In this document: positions 7,541-13,336 of the stretch, piece after piece
Layout of the letters: each line of letters begins with the position of its first letter
How positions within the stretch are numbered: the first letter of the stretch is position 1
NCBI GenBank assembly: GCA_031289625.1
Contig: JAITPB010000136.1
Coordinates: forward strand, 1 to 16,558
Direction: 5' to 3'
DNA length: 16,558 nt
Source of the DNA: Clostridiales bacterium
GTDB taxonomy: Bacteria; Bacillota; Clostridia; Lachnospirales; WQUN01
Translations under genes and position numbers: made by a program
The notes under the pieces: generated by a model
What the model was told of the DNA's origin: nothing
Database searches by the model: none
The model's input: only the letters and a program-made list of their open reading frames with translations

Positions 7541-8179
7541 ATGGCTCGATACATTGGACCGGTGTGCAGACTGTGCCGCCGGGAAGGCGAGAAGCTTTAT
7601 CTCAAAGGAGAAAAATGTGCGAAAAACTGTACCATCACCAGGCGTGAAAAGATGAAAAAATCTGCGCCTCCCGGACAGCATGGCCTCAGCAGAAAAAAAC
7701 TGTCTGAATATGGGTTGCAATTGCGCGAAAAACAAAAAGCGAAGAGAATTTACGGCATATTGGAAACGCAGTTTAGGAATTATTTTGACGCGGCGGATCG
7801 CCTCAAGGGCGTAACGGGCGAAAACCTGCTGCGGCTTTTGGAATTGCGCCTGGACAACGTAGTCTACCGGCTGGGCTTCGGACGCTCGCGCACGGAAGCG
7901 CGGCAGGTGATCCGGCATGGTCTGCTGCGCGTCAACGGCAGAAACGTGAATATTCCCTCCTATCAATTGAAAGTGGGCGACGTGATGGAGATGAAAGAGC
8001 AAGCGAAGTCCGCTCAGCGTTTTAAGGACATACTGGATGTAACGGCGTCCAGAATCATACCGCCATGGTTAAGCGCGGAACATGGAAATTTAAAAGGAAC
8101 CGTGAACGCGCTGCCCACCCGTGAACAAATCGACATCCCAGTGCATGAGACCCTCATTGTTGAATTGTATTCGAAGTAA
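7541..8179 (+). CDS. rpsD: 30S ribosomal protein S4, cysteine-containing form (uS4)
   Basis: A 212-residue S4, a few residues longer than the roughly 200-209 usual in Bacillota. The start is ATG 7541 with AGGAGGT at 7524-7530; the in-frame GTG 7529 overlaps that site and is rejected. The N-terminal zinc motif has C9xxC12 and then C26 and C30. The last pair is spaced C-x3-C instead of the C-x4-C I expect, and the stretch from C30 to PPGQHG is about five residues longer than usual. The S4 RNA-binding domain is intact (LELRLDNVVYRLGFGRSRTE, then QVIRHGLLRVNGRNVNIPSY). S4 nucleates assembly of the 16S 5' domain. Confidence 0.96.
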   Translation: MARYIGPVCRLCRREGEKLYLKGEKCAKNCTITRREKMKKSAPPGQHGLSRKKLSEYGLQLREKQKAKRIYGILETQFRNYFDAADRLKGVTGENLLRLLELRLDNVVYRLGFGRSRTEARQVIRHGLLRVNGRNVNIPSYQLKVGDVMEMKEQAKSAQRFKDILDVTASRIIPPWLSAEHGNLKGTVNALPTREQIDIPVHETLIVELYSK

Positions 8180-8187
8180 AGCGCGGT

Positions 8188-8211
8188 AAGGAGGTTCGAA
8201 TGCGTGTTTGA
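8188..8211 (+). promoter_or_regulatory. rpoA translation start site with two competing start codons
   Basis: AAGGAGG at 8188-8194 is followed by ATG 8200 (spacing five) and GTG 8204 (spacing nine). The ATG frame is Met-Arg-Val-stop, closing at TGA 8209-8211; only the GTG frame encodes RpoA. The two starts overlap out of frame. This decides the rpoA start as GTG. A ribosome that chose the ATG would terminate within a few bases of the true start and could reinitiate; that is inference. Confidence 0.6.
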
Positions 8212-9163
8212 ATTTGAAAAACCCCGTATTGAAATTGCTGAAATGTCGTCAGACGGCAATTATGGCCGGTTTGTTGTAGAACCTTTGGAGCGAGGCTATG
8301 GGACGACGCTGGGCAATTCGATCCGGCGGATTCTCCTGTCGAGCCTGCCGGGCGCGGCGGTCAGCAACATCAAAGTCGATGGCGTGCTGCATGAATTCAG
8401 CGCTGTGCTGGGCGTAAAAGAAGACGTCACAGAAATCATTTTAAATTTAAAAGATCTGGCCATTAAATACCACGGGGAAAGTATGGAACCTAAGCTAGCC
8501 TATATTGACGTAACGGGCGAATGTGAAGTCCGCGGCAATGATGTCAAAACCAGCCCTGAAATTGAGATCATGAACCCGAATTTGCATATCGCGACGTTAA
8601 GCGGCGGCGAGGACAGCAAATTGTTCATTGAGATTACGATTACCAAAGGGCGCGGCTATGTCAGCGCGGATAAAAACAAAAGACCGGAACAGCCGATTGG
8701 TCTGATTCCCATTGATTCTCTTTATACGCCTGTCCGTAAAGTCAATTATTGGGTAGAAGATACCCGCGTCGGTCAGATTACGGATTACGATAAACTTACG
8801 TTGGAGGTCTGGACCAACGGCACCATTTCTCCCGATGATTCGGTCAGTTTGGGCGCCAAAATTCTAAACGAGCATTTGAATTTATTTGTGGATCTGTCTG
8901 ACAACGCGAGAAATGCTGAGATTATGATCGAAAAAGACGAGAGCAAAAAAGAAAAAGTCTTGGAGCTGAGCATTGAGGAATTGGATCTCTCCGTCCGCTC
9001 TTACAACTGTTTGAAACGCGCGGGCATCAACACGGTGGAGGATTTGGCCAATAAAACAGAAGAAGATATGATGAAAGTCCGCAACTTGGGCCGCAAGTCT
9101 CTGGAAGAAGTGCTGAATAAAATGGCGGAGCTGGGCCTGGTATTGAACCCCGGCGACGAATAA
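8204..9163 (+). CDS. rpoA: DNA-directed RNA polymerase subunit alpha
   Basis: A 319-residue alpha subunit starting at GTG 8204. The N-terminal dimerisation and assembly domain (about residues 1-230) carries FVVEPLERGYGTTLGNSIRR and LSSLPGAAV. A linker with KDESKKEKVLE (about 244-254) leads to the C-terminal domain (about 258-312) with SVRSYNCLKRAGINTVEDL and VRNLGRKSLEEV. Arg265 lies in the position of the E. coli residue that contacts UP-element DNA, so promoter and activator contacts are probably preserved. The dimer scaffolds beta and beta' binding. It sits between rpsD and rplQ, the usual alpha-operon end. Confidence 0.98.
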   Translation: MFEFEKPRIEIAEMSSDGNYGRFVVEPLERGYGTTLGNSIRRILLSSLPGAAVSNIKVDGVLHEFSAVLGVKEDVTEIILNLKDLAIKYHGESMEPKLAYIDVTGECEVRGNDVKTSPEIEIMNPNLHIATLSGGEDSKLFIEITITKGRGYVSADKNKRPEQPIGLIPIDSLYTPVRKVNYWVEDTRVGQITDYDKLTLEVWTNGTISPDDSVSLGAKILNEHLNLFVDLSDNARNAEIMIEKDESKKEKVLELSIEELDLSVRSYNCLKRAGINTVEDLANKTEEDMMKVRNLGRKSLEEVLNKMAELGLVLNPGDE

Positions 9164-9193
9164 GACCGCTGTACGACAAAAGGAGGGTTTTTC

Positions 9194-9730
9194 ATGGCGG
9201 GTTACCGAAAACTTGGCCGCACATCCAGCCAGCGCAAGGCAATGCTGCGCAGCCTGGCGACCCATTTACTGTACCATGGCAAAATCAAAACCACGGAAAC
9301 CAGGGCCAAAGAAGTCCGCCGCGTGGTGGAAAAACTGATCACCGTCGCCGTGAAAGAAAAGGACAATTTCACACAGGAAACGGTCATGGCCAAGGAACCG
9401 CAGAAGGATAAAAATGGGCGCCGGATCAAAAAAGACGAAAACGGCAAAAAAGTTACCGTTTATAATCAGGTCGAAAAAACCATTCGAAAGGACAGTCCGT
9501 CCCGGCTGAACGCCAGACGGAAAATTCTCAGCGTGCTTTATCCTGTCACGGAAACGCCTGTCAAAGGGCGCAAAAAAAGATCCATGTCTCAATCTATAGA
9601 CATGGCGGCTAAAATGTTCGACGAAATCGCGCCCCGCTATGCCAACCGAAATGGCGGCTATACGCGGATGATTAAGATAGGGCCGCGCAAAGGCGACGCG
9701 GCGGAAGAAGTCATTATCGAATTGGTGTGA
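9194..9730 (+). CDS. rplQ: 50S ribosomal protein L17 (bL17), enlarged form
   Basis: A 178-residue L17; the common form is about 112-130 residues. The start is ATG 9194 with AGGAGGG at 9181-9187. The conserved core is present: YRKLGRTSSQRKAMLRSLAT and TTETRAKEVRRVVEKLIT at the start, and MFDEIAPRYANRNGGYTRM followed by GPRKGDAAEEVIIELV at the end. Between them lies an extra lysine-rich, charged segment at about residues 57-101, plus a short basic stretch at about 122-134 (PVKGRKKRSMSQS). I recall similar insertions in L17 of some Clostridia, so this is probably a lineage trait rather than a damaged gene. L17 sits near the exit tunnel. It is the last gene before a terminator. Confidence 0.96.
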   Translation: MAGYRKLGRTSSQRKAMLRSLATHLLYHGKIKTTETRAKEVRRVVEKLITVAVKEKDNFTQETVMAKEPQKDKNGRRIKKDENGKKVTVYNQVEKTIRKDSPSRLNARRKILSVLYPVTETPVKGRKKRSMSQSIDMAAKMFDEIAPRYANRNGGYTRMIKIGPRKGDAAEEVIIELV

Positions 9731-9733
9731 GCC

Positions 9734-9767
9734 AAAGCGGCTGCTGGAGAACCGGCCGCCGCTTTTT
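9734..9767 (+). terminator. Intrinsic terminator after rplQ
   Basis: AAAGCGGC (9734-9741) pairs with GCCGCTTT (9758-9765), and the inner GCTGG (9743-9747) pairs with CCGGC (9752-9756) through one G-U pair, closing on an AGAA loop with one internal T/C mismatch. The stem is immediately followed by and overlaps a run of five T (9763-9767). It starts three bases after the rplQ stop and probably ends most transcripts of the ribosomal-protein supercluster. Only about 36 bases separate it from the next gene. Confidence 0.9.
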
Positions 9768-9803
9768 ACTTTCCCTGTAAAATTGGGTAAAGGAGAGTAT
9801 CTG

Positions 9804-12335
9804 ATGAAGATTGCCTTTTCTACTTTGGCCTGCCCCAAATGGAGCTGGCAGGACATTTGTTCCGCGGCGAAAGATCTCGGCTTTGACGGCGTTGAGATAC
9901 GCGGCCTGGGCGCGGATATTTTCGCCGTGGCCGCGCCGCCTTTTTCTGGGGAATCGCTTCCCAAAACCATTCGCCAACTAGACGCCCTGCGTCTTTCCAT
10001 CGCCTGCTTTTCTTCCAACTGCGCTTTAAAATATGCCGATCGCGCTGCGGAAAATTTGCAGGAAATCATAGAATACATCAAATTGGCCTCAAAACTTTCC
10101 GCGCCGTATGTGCGCGTGCTCGCGGACGAAAAGCCGGAGGCCGACGGCGAGGTGGACGACGACGTGGTCGTCCGCCAACTGAAAGCGCTCGCGCCCATCG
10201 CCGAAGAACATAATGTCACGCTGCTCGTCGAAACGAACGGCGTGTATGCGGATACAGCCCGGCTGCTGCGCTTACTGCTGAATGTGGAAAATGACGCCGT
10301 CGCCGCGCTCTGGGATATGCACCATCCCTATCGCCTGGCGGGGGAAAGCCCGGAAGAAACGGTGCAAAACCTGGGCGCGTACATCAAATACGTGCATGTC
10401 AAAGATTCAGTGATAGAAAATGGGCAGACTCGGTATCGCCTGATGGGCGAAGGCGACATGCCGTTTGACAGATTTTTCGGCGCGCTGGACTCCACCAATT
10501 ATAAAGGCGTGGTTTCGCTGGAGTGGCGGAAACGCTGGTCAGAAGAGCTGGAAGACCCCGGCATTGTCATACCGCAGTTCGCGCATTATATGAGCGCGCG
10601 TTTGGGCCGCGGCGCGATCCGCAGCGCGCTGTATGATAATAAGACGCATACGGGAAAATATATTTGGGAAAAAGAAACTTTGATCGATCTCACGTTCCCG
10701 CAGCTTCTGGATCGGATGGCGGAAGAATTTCCGGATCAGCCCGCCTTTCGTTACACAACTTTAGATTATACGCGCACATATATGGAATTTCGCGCGGACG
10801 TAGACGCGTTCGCACGCGCGCTTATTTCGATCGGCGTCCGCCGCGGCGATAAAGTGACCATCTGGGCGACGAACGTCCCCGCATGGTTCATCACCTTCTG
10901 GGCTTCCGTCAAAATCGGCGCGGTTCTGGTTACGATGAACACGGCGTATAAAATCCATGAGGCGGAATATTTACTGCGGCAGTCGGATACGCATACGCTC
11001 GTAATGATGGACGGATACCGCGACTCAGATTATACCGCTATTATCCAGGAACTGTGCCCCGAACTGGCCAGCCACAAGCCTGGCCGCCCGCTGCACGCCA
11101 AACGTCTGCCCTTCCTGCGCCACGTCATTACAGTGGAATCTGAACAGCCGGGCGGCCTGACCTGGGAAGCGGCTCTGTCGCGCGCGTCGGAAACGCCGAT
11201 AGAGATCGTTTATCAGCGCGCCGCCATGATCGGCCGCCATGACGTCTGCAATATGCAGTATACGTCCGGCACCACCGGCTTTCCCAAAGGCGTGATGCTC
11301 ACACATTACAATGTAGTCAACAACGGAAAAAATATCGGCGATCGCATGGATCTTTCCACGGCAGACCGGCTCATGATCCATGTGCCCATGTTTCATTGTT
11401 TCGGCATGGTGCTGGCCATGACGGCCTCTGTCACCCATGGCGTCACGATGTGCCCCATTCCCGCGTTTTCGCCTAAAATTTCCTTGGATTGCGTCCAGCG
11501 GGAAAAAATTACGGCGTTTCACGGCGTTCCGACAATGTTTATCGCCATGCTGGAGCACGAGGATTTCCCCCATACAGATTTTTCGCATATGCGTACGGGC
11601 ATTATGGCCGGAAGCCCTTGCCCTGTGAAGGTTATGCGGGATGTCATTGACCAAATGCATATGACGGAAATTACGATTGTGTTTGGGCAGACTGAATCAT
11701 CGCCGGGCTGCACGATGTCCAGCGCGGACGATCCCATTGAAGTGAAAGTGAATACGGTAGGGCGCGAGCTGCCCGGCATTACGTGCCGCGTGGTGAACCC
11801 GGACACGGGCGAGGAACTGCCCCATAATGTGGACGGAGAGTTTGTCGCGCGCGGGTATAATATCATGAAGGGCTATTACAAAATGCCGACGGCTACCGCG
11901 CACGCGATTGACAAAGATGGCTGGCTGCACACGGGCGATTTGGCGCGGCGTTTGCCCGACGGCAATTTTAAAATAACAGGCCGCATCAAGGACATGATCA
12001 TCCGCGGCGGGGAAAATATTTATCCCAAAGAAATTGAAGATTTTTTGTATACGCACCCCAAAGTGAAGGACGTGCAGGTCATCGGCGTGCCGGATAAACA
12101 GTACGGCGAGGAGATTATGGCGTGCGTCATTGTGAAAGCGGGCGAAGAGATTTCGGAAGATGAAATTCGCGCGTTTGTCCGAGGGCATATGGCGAAGCAC
12201 AAAACGCCAAAGTATGTGCGCTTTGTGGAGGAGTTTCCCATGAACGCGGCCGGCAAAATTCTCAAGTACCGGATGGTGGAAGAAGCCGTTCATTTGCTGG
12301 GTCTGCAGGAAACAAGTCAGACGGAGACCGCCTGA
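9804..12335 (+). CDS. Fusion: xylose-isomerase-like TIM barrel + acyl-CoA synthetase
   Basis: One uninterrupted 843-residue frame. The start is ATG 9804 with AAAGGAGA at 9789-9796; the in-frame TTG 9783 lies before that site. Residues 1 to about 268 form a sugar-phosphate isomerase/epimerase-type (AP_endonuc_2) TIM barrel, with likely metal ligands E143 (LVETNG), D171 (LWDMHH), H198 (YVHVKD) and E240 (SLEW). Residues about 270-843 are a complete AMP-binding acyl-CoA synthetase: P-loop YTSGTTGFPKGV (486-497), FGQTESSPG (627-635), HTGDL (709-713), GRIKDMIIRGGENIYPKEIE (726-745) and catalytic K818 in NAAGKILK. The ligase half would activate a carboxylate through acyl-AMP to a CoA thioester. The substrate of either half is unknown to me. 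No signal peptide or membrane segment is evident. It lacks a convincing promoter of its own. Confidence 0.9.
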   Translation: MKIAFSTLACPKWSWQDICSAAKDLGFDGVEIRGLGADIFAVAAPPFSGESLPKTIRQLDALRLSIACFSSNCALKYADRAAENLQEIIEYIKLASKLSAPYVRVLADEKPEADGEVDDDVVVRQLKALAPIAEEHNVTLLVETNGVYADTARLLRLLLNVENDAVAALWDMHHPYRLAGESPEETVQNLGAYIKYVHVKDSVIENGQTRYRLMGEGDMPFDRFFGALDSTNYKGVVSLEWRKRWSEELEDPGIVIPQFAHYMSARLGRGAIRSALYDNKTHTGKYIWEKETLIDLTFPQLLDRMAEEFPDQPAFRYTTLDYTRTYMEFRADVDAFARALISIGVRRGDKVTIWATNVPAWFITFWASVKIGAVLVTMNTAYKIHEAEYLLRQSDTHTLVMMDGYRDSDYTAIIQELCPELASHKPGRPLHAKRLPFLRHVITVESEQPGGLTWEAALSRASETPIEIVYQRAAMIGRHDVCNMQYTSGTTGFPKGVMLTHYNVVNNGKNIGDRMDLSTADRLMIHVPMFHCFGMVLAMTASVTHGVTMCPIPAFSPKISLDCVQREKITAFHGVPTMFIAMLEHEDFPHTDFSHMRTGIMAGSPCPVKVMRDVIDQMHMTEITIVFGQTESSPGCTMSSADDPIEVKVNTVGRELPGITCRVVNPDTGEELPHNVDGEFVARGYNIMKGYYKMPTATAHAIDKDGWLHTGDLARRLPDGNFKITGRIKDMIIRGGENIYPKEIEDFLYTHPKVKDVQVIGVPDKQYGEEIMACVIVKAGEEISEDEIRAFVRGHMAKHKTPKYVRFVEEFPMNAAGKILKYRMVEEAVHLLGLQETSQTETA

Positions 12336-12348
12336 CTTGTTTCCTGCA
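12304..12348. terminator. 17-bp inverted repeat between convergent genes
   Basis: TGCAGGAAACAAGTCAG (12304-12320) and its exact complement CTGACTTGTTTCCTGCA (12332-12348) form a perfect 17-bp stem around an 11-base centre, which itself can add three pairs (CGG-AGA-CCG). The upstream arm lies within the last codons of the fusion gene and the downstream arm contains its stop codon TGA (12333-12335). The minus-strand gene's stop (TAA, 12351-12349) touches the other side. It is probably a shared transcription end point for both strands. A U-tract is missing on either side, so classical intrinsic termination is not proven. Confidence 0.65.
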
Positions 12349-13062
12349 TTATGCTATCGCGTCTGAACCGCCAGCCTCCAAATATCTTTCCGTCCTTGGA
12401 CATACCGCTATGCAGCGGCCGCATAGCGAATAATCCACGCCGATTCGTTCTTTTGCCCTCTCTCGGGCAACTGCGGCACACTTTGCCGCGTCGAAGAATT
12501 CATCGCGATCGAGATTTGCGTTCCACAGTTTGCCGGAAATCGCCTTTGCCGGGCAAGCATCGGTGCACGCCGGGCAGTTGCCGCACTTTGACTCGTTAAC
12601 CGGTTCGGCGCAGTCCAGCGGCGCGTCAGTCAGTATCGTGGAGAACCACACGGCCGTGCCGAATTTTTCTGTCGTGAGCATCGCGCATTTCCCTATCCAG
12701 CCGAGTCCGGCGCGCGTCGCCACGGTTTTGTACGGCAAAGCAGAACGAAGCGCGCCAACGAATTGGGTGTTCTTGCGCGTAAGCGCGAATGCTTCATAAC
12801 CAAGCGCGCGAACATACTCGGCTCCGGCTTCGGCGAGCTGGTCAAGGCTGTCTTGACCAGAATGATAGTAGTCCCAATACGCAAGCGTGGGCGCTTCGGT
12901 AATGCCGCGGACAATTTCACGCGGAACGCGCACGCCGACGCTTATGCCGATAGGCAGCCCGGATCGCATATCGGACGGCAGTGCGGCGAGGTCGCCGAAA
13001 CCCGTTAAATCCGCGCCGAGCCGCGTAAGTTCATCGGTTACTTGTTTGTTCAAATCGTTCAT
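12349..13062 (-). CDS. QueG-like double [4Fe-4S] cluster protein
   Basis: A 237-residue protein on the minus strand. I choose the ATG at 13062-13060 because AAAGGA (13074-13069) lies six bases upstream; the in-frame ATG at 13092 would add ten residues but has a poorer site. The C-terminal part holds two cluster motifs: C160xxC163xxC166xxxC170P, and C195 with C214xxC217xxxC221P. The central TRAGLGWIGKCAMLTTEKFG is the signature shared with epoxyqueuosine reductase QueG. Full QueG is about 380 residues with a cobalamin site; this short form is common in Clostridia, where it is often annotated as epoxyqueuosine reductase without proof. A redox role is likely; queuosine synthesis is uncertain. 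The gene is transcribed convergently to the fusion gene and divergently from the protease gene. Confidence 0.82.
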   Translation of the reverse strand: MNDLNKQVTDELTRLGADLTGFGDLAALPSDMRSGLPIGISVGVRVPREIVRGITEAPTLAYWDYYHSGQDSLDQLAEAGAEYVRALGYEAFALTRKNTQFVGALRSALPYKTVATRAGLGWIGKCAMLTTEKFGTAVWFSTILTDAPLDCAEPVNESKCGNCPACTDACPAKAISGKLWNANLDRDEFFDAAKCAAVARERAKERIGVDYSLCGRCIAVCPRTERYLEAGGSDAIA

Positions 13063-13144
13063 CACAATTCCTTTCTTGGTCTTATTTGCCATGATACATT
13101 CCCCGCCGCTTCCGCGCGCGAGAAGGCAAATACATAATGTCCCG

Positions 13145-13174
13145 TTGACAGAATAGATTCAAAAACAATATACC
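13145..13174 (+). promoter_or_regulatory. Candidate sigma-A promoter for the Csp-like protease gene
   Basis: TTGACA at 13145-13150 is a perfect -35 box. TATACC at 13169-13174 (four of six matches) follows an 18-base spacer. Transcription would start near 13182 and give a 5' leader of about 155 bases to the TTG start at 13337. The -10 overlaps that of the minus-strand promoter. The rest of the 274-base gap between the two genes holds no recognisable gene; ACATATGT near 13244-13251 is a short palindrome of unclear meaning. Confidence 0.5.
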
Positions 13175-13195
13175 ATAACGCAGTTGTATCTTCAA
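13167..13195 (-). promoter_or_regulatory. Candidate sigma-A promoter for the QueG-like gene
   Basis: Read on the minus strand, TTGAAG (13195-13190) and TATATT (13172-13167, five of six matches) are separated by 17 bases, the optimal spacing. Transcription would start near 13160 and leave a leader of about 98 bases before the ATG at 13062. Its -10 box shares bases with the -10 of the plus-strand promoter, so polymerase could occupy only one at a time. Confidence 0.6.
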
Positions 13196-13336
13196 CTATG
13201 ATTGTAACCTCGGCGAATGTTCTCGGTCGCGAGTATAACTTAAACATATGTAAGATCAGCCGTGAATACAATAGCGTAGCAATCATAAAATGGCTGCGTG
13301 TATCGCGCGCCGCCAGAGCTTAAGGGGAGATTCTCT

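Noticed and set aside
9778..9783. TAAAAT as a -10 box for the fusion gene.
   Set aside because: No -35-like sequence lies 16-18 bases upstream (the position is inside the terminator stem), and transcription would start at the ribosome binding site.
9266..10219. Long open frame on the minus strand across the rplQ end, the terminator and the start of the fusion gene.
   Set aside because: It lies antisense to two well-supported genes, its translation has no family motif I recognise and it is rich in Phe, Ser and Arg in the way of antisense shadows.
11025..11660. Minus-strand open frame of 211 codons inside the ligase half of the fusion gene.
   Set aside because: It is fully antisense to conserved acyl-CoA synthetase motifs and has a His/Arg-rich shadow composition.
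13219..13232. CTCG-GTCG-CGAG small inverted repeat in the divergent intergenic region.
   Set aside because: Only four pairs; such repeats are expected by chance and no partner copy is seen.
13298..13336. GTG 13298 as the start of the protease.
   Set aside because: No ribosome binding site precedes it, whereas AAGGGGAG is well placed for TTG 13337.
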